Source of the DNA: Mactromeris polynyma
Lineage: Eukaryota; Mollusca; Bivalvia; Venerida; Mactridae
Direction of reading: 5' to 3'
Assembly (NCBI GenBank): GCA_032209605.1
Contig: JASFXZ010000142.1
Location: 45,159-109,158 of the forward strand
Length of the DNA: 64,000 bases
Each line of letters opens with the position of its first letter. The first letter of the stretch is position 1. The translations under genes were made by a program, and so were the position numbers. Of this stretch, positions 38,781 through 61,765 are shown in pieces. The notes beneath the pieces are model-generated. The model had not been told where the DNA came from. It saw only the letters and a program-made list of their open reading frames with translations, and searched no databases.

Positions 38781-41671
38781 GTTTTAATCAACCTTTTTGT
38801 CAACATTTTCTGTGATATGCTTTGTATTACATTTATTTTTGCTAAATTACATTTGCAAGAGTTCTGGTATGTTTTTCTTTCCTTTATTGTCTTATTTAAC
38901 AAATATCAAATTCCTTTCTTCAGCTGAAATATTTAATTACCAAGAATATCATACATAACAATAAGAATACTGCATTAATAAATACCAGTATATTAAACAT
39001 GTTTTCTGAAAATGATGAAAACAAGCTAGTAGTTTTAATCTTTTTTTTAAACAAGTGTACAGGTTAAATTCCCCGCACATTACAAGTTTAGCCAATTTCT
39101 GGTTCATTACTCGCAGAATGAGATGGGACGTACCATAGCAAAAATGCAGTTGTAACCACAAATCAGATTAATAAAGTTGACGATTTAGGAATGTGATAAT
39201 AATCAATGAACATGCAAAATTTATGGTCTCTTGTGTGAAATAGTAGTCAATCCTTGCAAAGGTTGTGGTCCCATTTAGTTCATTCAAAGCATTGGTATAC
39301 GAAGATAAGCCATGATGAATCTGCAGTTATGGTTACCCCATGCAACTTTATGTAGAAATGTGGTTTCTTTGTTTCATTAAATTTGGTTTTCATGAAGCTA
39401 GACATTGTAGCAGGTTATATAATATAAAAATGTTCTCTGATAAGATTGCATCACCCAAATGATTTGTTTGTCTGTTATAATGAAATAATGTAGTAAACAA
39501 GAACATACACATACCGACTTTCAAAATTTATTATATTCCAAGTATTTTGCAAGATATTGACAAGTGAGAAGGAGGAGTAATTACAGAGACTTAGTAAGAA
39601 GTGGTAATGAAAACTCAGATATTGAGCATACTAGTTAGTATTTTAATTGCGTGACTTTTAATATGTAAAGAATGTGTCATATCACTGCTTTGTCGGAAAT
39701 GAGGCACACAAGGCTTTGTATCACAATGTTTTATGGTACACTATTCAAGCTTCGTGTATATTTCATTGCAGTACAAAATCGACAAAAACGAAATTTTCAC
39801 GTCATAACAAATGTTTTCAACAGAAATGGCAATATAATGACTGATAGCTGCTACTTGGCCATTAATAACTGAATGATAACATTTGGGTAATGTTCATTCC
39901 ATGCACAGCAATAAAGAAACCCCATAAACTGTCTACGATCTAGCGATATATCCAACAGATCAAGCTTCTAGTGCCCAGTGAATTTGCTGAAGGAGTATTT
40001 AATCACAAAATACACAGCTGTGTACCAATGATAAGCATTTACAATTGATCCAACAACAACCGAGTCAATAGATAACCTATAACACAATCATTATTACCAT
40101 CAAGTCTTTGCTGCATCATGTAACGTTAGGCGTTGTATGTTTCGCTGAAGATATTGTCTTGATACATCATTTCATTGTTCAACCTTAACAACAAAGAGAA
40201 ATCTACTTCCTATCAGGGCATGACTACAAACAGACAAGGAAGAAAGTTTGATAAACAGACATAGAGGAAGTGTATGTTTATTGCTCTATTTGAGTAAAGA
40301 ATTTAAGGCATTAATAAACATTCTTTTATTTACATAAACTTTATTTTGACGAACAGATATTCGCAAAAATGCAATACACATCAAAGAACCGCATATTAAA
40401 TTTTATATGTGGGATGTCCATTGGTGTTTTTAAAGGTCAAATCAGTATGCTACCTGTTTCTTTTTGTGATATAATATCCTTGAATTAACAATAAGGACCA
40501 TTCACTTCCCAATGCAAAAAGGATCTTTGGTGATAACTAAACATCATAAACAGAAGCAAAACATGTAAACATCTGACCTCACATTTCTTCCAATTTCCCC
40601 CATATTCTAATCTTCAAGAAAATACCATCTAGCCATTAGAACTTACACAAAGTATACAATTATCTCATTATAACAGTAGGTTATACAGTATCAAGTTAAA
40701 ACAGATTAATAGCAATGTAAAATAACGGCATAAAAACAGCATTAACAAAAAAATACATTGTACAAAAATACCATCATTTATTTGAGTACAATTTAACAAT
40801 TAAACAATTAAATGTCATAAATTGTTTACATAGTCTGAAGTGTAATAATGAAACTACAATACAATATGTATAAGAAATAAAAGTACATTCTAGCTCCTCA
40901 AAAACATTTCTACATATCATACTGACATCCAACAAGATTAGGGTCTCTATGGACCTGCATAAAAGTGTATGAAGGGACACTTTGTTCGGCAATTCACAAA
41001 ATCCTTCTCTTTTCGAAATGATTCAGGAAAAGTTATTGACAATCATTCCTATAATATTTTAAATCCCTAGCACATTAAAGTAATTCTGAGACTGGAATTG
41101 TGCATAATGGATTTACTTTTATAACAGATGTTAGGTTTTATCAAAGATAAGGTCACACTATATCAGTACACATGGTTAAGACAACCAGGCCTTAAAATTC
41201 AAATTATTTAAAAATAAAACCTGTACGTTATGAAATATGCCATGTTGATACAGTAGAAAATTGAATTCTAACACCAACATAGTTTATGGATCCAAATTAG
41301 ATGAAAATGAAGACAGACATGACACTGAAACAACAAAGCTACACGTCGGCTCATCGAGTCTTTCCTGTATTTAATATATGAGTCCAATTCAGCCCAACCC
41401 AACCATACCTTGTGAAAATACATAAAAATTATCACATGATTGAAATTAGTATACAATTTTGATTAGATTTTCACAAACATCTTAACTTGATAAAACCATC
41501 TAACATATAAAATCAGTCCATCATTCTATCACTTTCAACTGAATCGATTCAATACAGGTCACCACATCTATATGCTGCCATTACAATACACACTTGCTGT
41601 ACAATGTAGTGATTGTGTCCCTAAATGTTGTTCTTTATAAGCTGTATGATATTGGTCTGTCCTTGTTCACA

Positions 41672-51278
<9,607 letters not shown>

Positions 51279-51750
51279 TTCAAGCGATTTCTGACACTTT
51301 TAATGCTAGAAATTTGGAAATTTCCTACATTTGTGTGCAATACACCACTTATGATGTGTAAAACGTCATCAAAATACGTGTTTATTGTGACCTTTGTCAG
51401 AAGGTCGAATGACATCATTCTAAAATTAGTCAGATAAGCGGCAGTATAAAGTCCGACCTTCCGTTTACACGTGTTCAAGCCCAAAGCGCTTGTCTCCCGT
51501 AGCAATGCATTAACTGGTGTTGAATCTCAAGCGCAGTGGTCTCCCTTTACATAGTACAACACTTTTCACGATATTCTCTTATTTAGGATTAAGGACCGTG
51601 CTGGTGCATATCGAGGGATACGCATGTACACCGATGCATACAATTTTTCAACGAAAGTGAAACTAATTAGACACATTTTTCAACTAAATATAACACATGT
51701 GTTACTAAACCTATTTATACCATCAAAGACCTAAATACCAGTAGCAGTAA

Positions 51751-52012
51751 TTTGAGTTATTAAGTAACATAATAAGTGGTCAACTAGATAAGATTCGTGT
51801 TACCACTTACATCTAGAAGCCAAATATGCATTTATAAATAAGTGGCACGGACCTATATAGGTCCGTGTAAGTGGTAACACGAATCTGGAACATACTATAA
51901 CCGTTCATATACGGTCCCTGCACGAATCTTAAGTGAAATTCGCGAATTTGAATTATTAAGTAACATAATAAGTGGTCAACTAGATAAGATACGTGTTACC
52001 ACTTAAATCTAG
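51751..52012. repeat. Direct repeats enclosing nested palindromes
   Basis: A ~65-bp direct repeat lies at 51751-51816 and 51948-52012. Between and within the copies, a perfect 19-bp inverted pair (51791-51809 AGATTCGTGTTACCACTTA with 51868-51886) surrounds a perfect 22-bp palindrome at 51846-51867 (half-site CACGGACCTAT). Upstream of the kinase start. Confidence 0.88.
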
Positions 52013-55000
52013 TGTAATACATTATAAAAAGGTAAGAGGTGGCAGTTCTGGGCATTTTCAAGCCTGTTTCTAGTTTTATGATATTTATTACTAGTTACCA
52101 TTCTAACTATACACCATAAACCATGGTCCAGCGAACAATATATAGCATGCCAGTTAGATTGAGATAATATCTTAAGTGACCACATGTGGAGATACGGCGC
52201 TGTGATCGATATACACATGCAGTTACAATATGAAATAGAAAGAAACAAATGGAAATCATGAGGTTCAAAGTTAAAAAGGACCAAAATGAAATAATTTATT
52301 TTTTATCAAATTTACATATTTGTAAAGCTAAAGGAATGAAGATTGTAAAGCCGCTTGCACAAATTTAGATTTCCATTTATTTACTGGGTACTTGCAACTT
52401 GAGTCTAAGATTTTGCACAACCCGCACGCGGAATGTGGCGTCATCACAGTACTTTCACTTTGACTACATATAACATGTGGACGAATCCGAGGTAAAATGA
52501 GCGCTCACGATTAAGCTTGACAGATATAGGTAATCATTATGATATTATGCGTAAAGTCCACCATAATGCAGGCTTTTAACGTTGTTGATACAGTTTAAAC
52601 TGACGGATAAAACTACGATCGGAACCATACACCACCCACTGGATTTAAACAGCGGTTGTCTTGTTTACATTTCATTATTCATTGCAATGCAAAATAGTAG
52701 CATACATGAACAATTTCAGTGATATTCTTGCTATGAAACATTGTCGTCTGTACTACATGACGGCAACCTTATTAATTTATAACCTTATTTATAAATCTAC
52801 AAAAAGTAGACTTTGGATTTCAGACTTGCCGTCATATGTCTAAGTTTGAAATATAGACTTAGAAGTTTTGTGTATTTAAACAATTATTGATAAGTCTAAG
52901 CCTAAGTCTAAGTCTAAAATAAGGCGATATAGGCAGAAGGAAACAGTGCTCAACATTTGCTTTTTAGCAATAATTATCTAACGACATGATATAAAAAGAT
53001 GAAATGTATACTGTTTTATCGTTATACAGTCTTTCAACTAATACGGCTATAACTTTGTAAAAAATGTTGAAAAATAATGAAGTTATTTGAACTGTTGGTA
53101 CTGTCAAATTGTACATGTTTTCCGGTAAATCAGACTAATTGCACAAGCGTTAATTTTGAAAAAGAAACACATGTATACAAAGATAATAATCAAATGTACC
53201 TCATGATATCAAGATTTTAAAAAGACAACATAAATTTAAGTTTTTATTCCAAAATAACAACAACAGAAACAAGGGGTGATTACGGAAAATCTATTTTTTT
53301 AATATTCATATCGATATAATTTTTAAAAAACTCGATAGCATAAGTTAGTCTACTTTCTCTCCTTTCCATAAATACTTTTGTTTTAAAAAAAAATACTTAA
53401 CAGAATTTTGTGTGCATTTTTACCGGAATGTACAACATCATCAAAAGCCATTCTACATGTACACATTTACTTTACAATGTATATAGTTAATCCTTAAATG
53501 TGTCAAAACACATGGCAAGGCTATCCTCTAGCGGCATATTTTTGTACTGGTATAAAAAAAAAATATTTGTACCACAGGGTTAAAGGGAAATACCCATATT
53601 TATACTAATCCGGGGTATGATGTCTAGGTAGAAATAAAAATGTCCGATTAGCAAACATGCAATTCTTACTATTAAACCTTGATAAATAGAGATAATCAAA
53701 CGGAAACTTGAAACTATTAGCCATACCGGATACATGTGTGACTGCTTGTCATAATTTTTGTTTCTTCAAATAGCCAACTTTCTGAACATTTAAACTAGGG
53801 TTATGGTTATCACTGATGCACAAGATATACTGACTTGTATAGTAATTGCACAAAATAACTAATGGAAAAATACTGGTAACTCAATATGGAAATAAAATAG
53901 TAAATATAATAATTTGTTTACAAATAAGTAACTAGATGTACACAGGGCAAGCAAATCCACGATTCAGCTATCTGCAGCCCCAGGCCTTCAGCGCTAACAG
54001 CGCTTTGATTACTAATATGATTTGTTGCCCCTTGTTCATGCGTTCTAGCGCTCTCCTAGAAGCCAACGGCACTTTCTCACTGATTCTCAAGAAAAATCGA
54101 CCAATTTTGTTGAATGTAAGGTCATGCTCACGCCAGCTCCGCCCTCTTTACCCCTTTATGATATCGCATATATATTGGAACTGTTCCAAACGGGATCCCA
54201 TTTTCTACGTGTGCAAGTATAGTTATACCAAGCGAGCTTTATCAGTTTTGCACATTCCTCCATTTAAACATGAGGTAAGATCTAGTTTTGTAATATTTTG
54301 GAAAATGTAGTTTTGATAAAATTCTATTTCATTGTAGGCCTACTACATTTTCTGTGTTCATTCGATATATTGTGATGCATAAGATGACTCGTCAAAAGAT
54401 CTTTTACTGATATGACGATTTGTTTTAAAAATTACTTGTCAGTTGTACATGGAAAACGAAACAAGATTGGTTCTACGTTTGATTGTTTCCCATTCCATCT
54501 GCTCGGTAATTATAAATGCTACATTGTACTTCACTATATTTTGGTTTGTTAATGTACACAATCATGTCAATTATGAATTAAACACGTCGACGATAGTTTG
54601 TGCTATACATATTGACAGATCATTAGTTAATATCTATAAATATGTGTGCTGGAAAACCACTATCCATACATGTATTATTACATGGATATATGTGTGTTGG
54701 TTGCATAAATTATGGTAGCCCACTCCTGACGTGTTTGCGTCATTTGCGCATATTTTCGCGCAGCCCGTTTGCGGATGTTGTTAAAGATTGGACGATGTTA
54801 AAGTCGCCCCAATAAACTATTAAATTGTATTAAACAACGAACTGTATCGTTACTGTAGCGATTCGCTTCCAATTTGTTAATAATAAACTATATTATTTAC
54901 TCTTATTTCGGCATTATTTACTTGTGCGACATCAAGATTTACCTCCCTTCGACATAGACCGCTTTTCGCGTAAAAAGCACGGTTTCGAAAGCGTTAAACA

Positions 55001-55545
55001 GTTATACAGACTCAAAAGCATCGTTCAGACACAGAGGAAGAGTTGGCGGAACAGAGCGGATACTGCAACAATATAGATGCAATCGGAGATCATGGTTAGT
55101 GAACATATAATAACTTTGAATGAATGACGTCTTCATTTTTTCCAATATTCAACCTGGGACCAATATATACAGGGATTGGCAACGGCATTTTCGTCCAATA
55201 AACTTGTCGTCGATTCGACGCATGCGCACTGTGATCGTACGTGGGCGCTTAAGACAAACGCAGCGACAGATTTCGTCTTTTGTTTACTAATTAAGACGAA
55301 TTATCAATAAATGTAATAATCAAAATAGTCGTTAGAGGAAAGTTTTTTTGTTATATTTATTCTTCCATTACATATTAAAGCACAAATCGACGCGGCAGAA
55401 TACTGAAGACATGCACAGTTGCCCTGAAATTTGAAATATATTGTTCATCAATACAATACATAAATATGTTTCGCATGTAAGTGCTGTGAAAAAATCATTA
55501 CATGTTATTGTTTACCTTTTATTTGACCTTGGGTATTACATGTAA

Positions 55546-55818
55546 TTACTGTATGCCTCGTTATAACAACATACTAATCCTGCTGATTATTTAATAGGAT
55601 TAACAAACATCTGTAACACCTATATTAACTACCAATGTAACAACAACAACAACTTTTATTCAGCAATAAGCAATTCATTTTCCAAGGACCGCGCTAATAC
55701 AACATGACAAGCATACCTGACATAGATTGAAATACACATGTATTGTAATCATTCAAATTGGGTAATAATTACTGTATGCCTCTTTATATTAACATACTAA
55801 TTCTTCTGATTATTTAAT
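55546..55818. repeat. 55-bp direct duplication
   Basis: AATTACTGTATGCCTCGTTA with CATACTAATCCTGCTGATTA (55546-55600) recurs as AATTACTGTATGCCTCTTTA with CATACTAATTCTTCTGATTA (55763-55818). The spacing is about 217 bp. Confidence 0.8.
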
Positions 55819-55935
55819 TTTGTCCACCTTGTAAAATTCATGAAGGGGATTGTGTCCACCTTGTAAAATTCATGAAGGGGTTTTCGTCCACCTTATACAA
55901 AATGAGCGAAGGGGATTTTGTCCGGAGGGGGTTTT
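55818..55935. repeat. Tandem ~36-bp units
   Basis: TTGTCCACCTTGTAAAATTC followed by ATGAAGGGGAT occurs twice, with two further degraded units (CGTCCACCTTATACAAAATG and TTGTCCGGAGGGGGTTTTGT). Confidence 0.8.
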
Positions 55936-56189
55936 GTCTGTATACCTGTAATCAGCAATATATGCGAATGTTAAGAGAACAAAAATTATTTGTCTAAACT
56001 AAAATAATTAACCTTTGCAATCATTTAAAATGAAGTATTTGTACATTTTAATTGCTTCACCAGATATTTTAAAAAATGATACTAAAAAATATATAGCTAT
56101 AAACAATTGCATAAACAAATTCTTTAAATTTTGGCAACATAAGAGAAATAACATAAATTGCAGAAGACACTTCTCAACTTTCCTGTATA

Positions 56190-56478
56190 TAGATGTATAT
56201 TTGATTGGTTGTATATTGGAGTCCGACTGGGCCAGACACTGTGAAATGCTGATTAGAGGTTTGGACAAGATTGACTTCTAGATAATGCACACAGGGGCCA
56301 ATATTGTCAATATTGCGTAACTGGTTCCTGTTGATTATTCCACACCAAGGCAGTCCTAAAGGGGTCGTGTGTTTCGATAGCAATATGACACTTCATATTG
56401 GTGACCTGTTGACAAGGCATTATGCTCGCCCATATGGGATATCCCGGTGGCGAGGGTAAATAAACTCAACTCCACAAG
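56190..56478 (-). repeat. Second copy of the 24842 repeat, internally inverted
   Basis: The first block (56190-56300) is reverse complementary to 24842-24990. The second block, ATCCCGGTGGCGAG (about 56443-56478), keeps the plus orientation. The two parts have therefore been rearranged relative to each other. Confidence 0.6.
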
Positions 56479-58055
56479 GTATTGTCACCATTACATGTTA
56501 ACATTACTATCATCTTTCAGAGATAGCACAGTCATTTCAATTAAAGTTAGTAGTAAAATAGTCAAATGCCTTACAAAGAAATCTTGGGATCACACCGTTT
56601 ACAACAGTACAGTATTTTTTATATCGCAAAGATCTCCATAAGTCTATAAAATCAATCGACCAATACGGGTCGAACAGCCACTATATCTTTTGACAGCTGA
56701 TGATGGTCTATAATTATGTCCAGGGTATTGCCCATTATAGTTATAGCCGATCAATACCTTTAGAACATATTATTATTATTTCTGCATGCTTCATTACATA
56801 TTGCACATTAAAACGACAAATATATTACTCAAATTTATTTGAAGATTGACCAACTAAGAAATTGAGCACTTGAGGTGTGACAAACGTTCAAGTTTTTTGC
56901 ATGATATAATTGAAATTAGGATTGACAACAAAGCAATACTCAGAAGTATTTCTGTTTGAGGAACATAAAACATCATAATTATACTGTTTCAGAATAATTG
57001 AATGTTAATAATTGACGCCGCCCATGAGGACGGGGCCTTTAATGGAATCACGAGACTATGGTAGGAGCATCTATTTATAACTGAATCTATTTTTTTATTA
57101 AGGGTTAAACTGCAGTAAATATATATTACACGTTACTTTTTGTATTTTTATGATTTAGAAATAAAATATTTTTAATGCATTTGTATTGTCGAATAAATGT
57201 CTTTTACAAAGTTAAAACGATATGTTTATGATAGATACTTGCAAGTAAAACAATCAGTGCCGGATAAGGGAATTGAACCCAGACTTTTGCATCATGTGAA
57301 GCTCCATGCAAAATTAAATATTTTTAGTATTAGTTATTTTTACATGTTTACACATACACAGTCATGTAGGAATATTAAAACTCCTGTAAATATTAAAAGT
57401 ACTGTTAAACATCACTCTAAAATATCCTGGAATTATGACCACATCAATTAATACTACCTGAGTAATATATGTGGCAGTTGTTTTTATTTTCCTTTTATAT
57501 TTCAACTTGATAATCAGACTGCCTGACAGAACAAAAAACAACTTTCTCTGAAGCCAACGATGTCTTATTGTTGAGGTTTCACATGTATGCTTATTAATTT
57601 CCTTCTATTTCAGAGTATTTCAAGGAATAACTGAAGTCTAGAAACAAACAGATGTCAAACCAATCTGGTGTTAAAAATTGACATTTAGTTCTGTACTTTT
57701 CCAGTCAGCAAAAGAATACACTCATTTTATACTGATGTCAATCCAATTTGATATTAAATGTGACATGAATGAATATGCTGCACATAACATGTATGTAAGC
57801 TTCATATCAATTATATATTAATTGTGTTGTTTCCATATCTACAATGTTAAATCTTCAGGGAAGTGAAAAATTAATACAAATGTATATGTTTTGAAGTATT
57901 GAAGAAACAATATTGGTTTTGTTGTCAATATTTACTCCAGTAACTTTATTTTTAATGCAGATTTTGCATTCATTTAAACTACCAGTAAACCAGGAATCAT
58001 TATTTCTGGAAATAAATGTGCATCTGGAATAGAAATGCAACTGTCTAATCTATTG

Positions 58056-58222
58056 TGGCCGAGTGGAAGCAGGAAGTCGAAGGTTAGAATCATGGAAGGG
58101 GTCCGTTCTGATGAGCCGCGAGATAGTTAAATAATGGTTACCATGTGCCTACCTGCCTGGTAACTGTCATTAAGGATAGGAATAAGGAAGTTAATGTGCT
58201 CAGAAAGTAGTTTAAATGTATG
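58056..58222 (+). mobile_element. tRNA-derived SINE, family B, decayed copy
   Basis: TGGCCGAGTGGAAGCAGGA, then GGTTAGAATCATGG, GGGGTCCGTTCTGATGAGCC and TACCTGCCTGGTAACTG follow the same order as the 11.4-kb copy, with more substitutions and a lost tail. Confidence 0.65.
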
Positions 58223-58394
58223 AGACTTTGTAACAATATTTTGAGTTACTTTGGAAACAAAAATAAATCTTGTCACAGAAGATAGTCTTTGTCATTTAAG
58301 TTTAAGATCATCATTCAGTTGAAACTGTTTTATTGTGAAGTTGCTTTTTTAAGATAGGTGCATAAATGTTGTTGTTTTTCAAATTTTTCAAACT

Positions 58395-58530
58395 GTTGCC
58401 ATGGCAACCAAAAAACAAAACAATTTAAATTGTGTTTTTTCTTACTTCGTACAAAAAAATGTATTCATTAATTTCTAAAATATGTTTTTTTCCACATTCT
58501 TGCAAAACGAATTTTTGTTGCCATGGTTAC
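58395..58530. promoter_or_regulatory. Pair of RFX X-box-like motifs
   Basis: GTTGCCATGGCAAC at 58395-58408 is a perfect palindromic match to the RFX X-box consensus. GTTGCCATGGTTAC at 58517-58530 is a one-mismatch version. They may regulate the gene to the right, or be part of an unrecognised transposon. Confidence 0.45.
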
Positions 58531-59536
58531 AGTTTCTTTCATTCATCAAAGGATTTTATCAAAGCAGCGTTTTCAAAAGTATTTGACTATTCAAAGGGCA
58601 ACTTTTGATGTTCCCTTATTATTGTAAAAAAGTGGGTGGGGTAATTTGACATGGTTTTTAGTATATTTTGGCATTTTAAATCCACAGTAAGATGATTATT
58701 TGAGAGTAATTCCATTAGAAATCATTGATTTTTGGTTTGTGTTTGTACAAAAGTCAATTGAACTTACTGTGACATATATATGTATGTTACAAAAGCACTT
58801 AATTAAAAGTTAAAATATGTTAAAAAGCTGACATGTTAGACATTTTAAATGATGACTCTCTTATATGAACACAAGCACATACTTTTTATGTTTTTTAATT
58901 GAAATTAACATAACTATCTATAAGATTATCAGTGGTTCACAAAATCGTTGTTATTATTTATGCAAGTTTATTATATAAAAAGGTTGGATAAAAATGTATT
59001 TTGTGCCCCCTTTTTTGCTATATGTATTTGTTTGATAAAAATTACCATAGAAATTAAAATCTGAAGAGATTTTTCATACCTTTTGACGTTTTATGTTTTA
59101 TATTTGTACTGCAGTGATAACTCCTTGGCTACACAAGTGTATTTTACTACTTTGGACTCTTTTTATTAATATGTATGATGATTTCTTAAGCCATACCCCA
59201 TTTTCAACAGATGTTGGGTCAGAAAAGGCCGTTTTGAGGTGTGTTGATAAAATATAATTTTACAAAAAATTAAAACACATACTTTTTTCAACAAAAACTG
59301 ACTGAGGACACTTATTTCTTAACTAATAACAGGGAATCATAGAATCGTAGTTATAAGGATTTTTTTCATTTTCACGAGTGGGCTACCTTAAGACAGAACA
59401 TGCTAGATGTAAGATAAACGCTATCTAAATGTTTGACATTAGAACAGCCAGTTCATATTTAGTTAAACACTTTGAAATAAAACCTTTTTTTTAAATAAAT
59501 GAAATAAAATAGTTCACAATAACAGCAATACTAAGC

Positions 59537-59700
59537 TTATTTAGCTCATCTGAGCACGAAACTATTGCGATCGTCGTCGTTCAGTTTTCGCCCGTCAACA
59601 ATTACTTCAAACGACTTCTCCTTCTCGCAAATTGAACCAACTTTATTCAAACTGTACAGGAATGTTTCTTATGTAATCATCTGTTAAACTGTTAAAATGA
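59537..59700. repeat. Relative of the 14785 repeat family, one end only
   Basis: TTTAGCTCATCTGAGCACGA followed by CGTCAACAATTACTTCAAAC and CTCGCAAATTGAACCAA. The other end is not recognisable. Confidence 0.55.
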
Positions 59701-61755
59701 TTCTCTTGTGACCCCCTACCAAATTACCAATCTTAAACATTGTCCCGAACATGGTACATATACGGGGTGGGACGTGTTTTCCATATAAATAGTAAAAACT
59801 ACAATAATATGTACACATGAGCACCACAACGCTATACTAGCACCACAACGGTTCCAAAATTGGACTTATATTGATAAATATTGGCATGAAATTCAGATTT
59901 TGACCTGATCAACACTAAGCTCAAACACACGTTGCTGGATCTACACGATCTGAATTTGATTTTTTTCGAAATAATTGTGCATTTAAAAGAAAGCCTGGAC
60001 ATATTAGTGTAGCACTACATTCCTCGACTTTTGAAAAGTTTACTTTTATGTCCCTTGTAAATAAAAACGAAATATCAGATTCACTTTCAACATTCGTTTT
60101 GAACGATTGGCACCACAACGGAAGTTGTATTGGGACATTTGGAACACATAACGCGAATGTTGTGGTGACAATGATTACCGCGTGTGATATCCTGACATAT
60201 TACAAGACTGAAACGAGTAATTATTCTGTTACAGTCACGGGACAAGGACGTTTCAGAATTACGTTTCAATAGTACTTTCAGAAAGTTTATGTTTGATGAG
60301 TTTGACTGTTGCTTTTGTATTGTCGACCAAATGGACAGGGGTAACACTATATACAATGCCTCCAAGTCATGGCGGGTGCATAATAACAACAGAACAGACA
60401 ACATCACGTGACACAACAAACGGAACACGTCTCAATACTACCAACCTGGAATAATGCCTCTGCAGACTAATTGTTTCCAGACTGGCCTTTCCTAGCCTTA
60501 TCTCTTTCAAGTAGAACCATTAATCAGTGTCAGTGAAATCTAATGGGAATTCTTTCAAGTTTTGAAAGTCTTTCATTAAGAAATTGACACCAAGGTCATA
60601 ACTAAACAGCATTTTTTCATCCTTCAATCTTATTATGCTGTTGAATACATCATTTCGCTGCCTCCGGGAACAATTTATTTATAAATTTGATTCATTTGAA
60701 ATATTTGATTTGCTTGTTGAATGTACTTCAACATGTATGCTCCCTTGCTAATATGTTATATAATATTATCAATGATGTCCTGTGATTATTAATTATAACT
60801 TTTTTCATCTTTTAAAAACAAAATACACTTATGTTTAGTAGTCCAACACAAAGCACCCACAATCACAATAAAGATCACAAAAAAGATTACAGTGTTAAGT
60901 ACCGATTTAACACCACGCTTAACCGCTACATATATGTATATACTGTATATGGTTATTAATTTCCACAAATTGAGGTAGTGGTAGGTAGTAACTAATTATT
61001 AATAGCAGTTAATTATAACGCTTACAAAACATATACAATGTATATACATGTAATTTAGTACGAAGAAATAAGTAGCCTTTCACTGACCTTGCTCTCAGTG
61101 ACTAAATTATGTACATGAGAACCACAACAGTTACCGGAACACAATCCTAAAGGACATTCTCATCAATTATAACATGCCATACAAAGTATGGTTTGGGGAG
61201 GCATTGTCTTATGTGTGTGGTGTTCCCTGTAACAGATATAAATTCATTTAGCTTTAAATCATTAGTGTCCCGCGTGCAGTTAAAAAAAGTAAGAGATCTG
61301 TCCGTAGCTGATTTATTTCAAATCTTACAGGTGGTAATTTCCATTTTGTCAGGATTATAACTCTTTCATCAGATCTATATAAAATTGGTTTAGCTATTCC
61401 AGTCTAACAAAGATTTGACACTAGTCCCGTATTTTGAAATAATAAGAGATATTTAAAGCATCATTTACGAAAGGTCTTACATAATTTATGATAACGCTAA
61501 CCTTGTTTAAGGAGTTAATCTGTAAGAAGAATTTTACCATTATAAACGTCCTTCAGAACTATTACAAAAAATATCTGAAAAGTTGAGATATATGTACGCC
61601 ATAAGAAGGTGAATTATAATAAATGTTATATAATTCTATATAACGTTTTGAAGCCATTAGATGCAACGAAAATTGTTATTTGGATAGAATGATAAAATAT
61701 ACATAATAGTGAAACATCAGGCGGATGTATTTATTGTTTGCAGTTGAGCGGTAAC

Positions 61756-61761
61756 ATGTAA
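61756..61761 (+). promoter_or_regulatory. Minimal start-stop upstream ORF (ATG-TAA)
   Basis: An ATG immediately followed by TAA lies four bases before the chosen start codon of the RHIM-like gene. Start-stop elements of this kind can stall ribosomes and lower translation of the main frame. Whether it is in the mRNA depends on the transcription start, which is unknown. A TTTGCAG just upstream (about 61735-61741) could be a splice acceptor from a 5' non-coding exon. Confidence 0.4.
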
Positions 61762-61765
61762 AACG

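Larger units (their letters stand above)
37472..41671. other. Convergent intergenic region, no gene seen
   Basis: This lies between the stop codons of the convergent claudin-like and kinase genes, and both 3' UTRs end somewhere inside. It contains a pogo-type MITE (37572-37721) and a complete hAT-type element (37855-38780). On the minus strand, AATAAA signals near 40325-40345 are candidates for the kinase poly(A) site. The remaining sequence is AT-rich and without recognisable coding. Confidence 0.5.
51279..61765. other. 10.5-kb stretch without a supported gene
   Basis: The kinase promoter should lie at the left end. Otherwise I see nested palindromic repeats (51751-52012), an array of short repeats (55818-55935), a 55-bp direct duplication (55546-55600 and 55763-55818), a transposon fragment shared with the THAP element (56190-56478), a SINE fragment (58056-58222), two RFX-type X-box motifs (58395-58530) and a 'GCTCACCTGAG' repeat (from 59537). 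Open frames near 53936-54310, 54443-54718 and 60048-60272 lack recognisable domains. The stretch 54720-55450 is richer in CpG and could be a promoter or first non-coding exon of the gene to the right. Confidence 0.45.

Noticed and set aside
53936..54310. A 124-codon plus-strand open frame, the second longest in the window.
   Set aside because: No recognisable domain, uneven composition and no splice or promoter context. It could contain a non-coding exon ending at a GTAAGA near 54274, but a protein is not supported.
60048..60272. A 74-codon frame containing GTFGTHNANVVV, superficially similar to the RHIM-like motif of the neighbouring gene.
   Set aside because: It lacks the Q-x-G core, has no supported splice sites and is surrounded by repeats. 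The resemblance is short enough to be chance.
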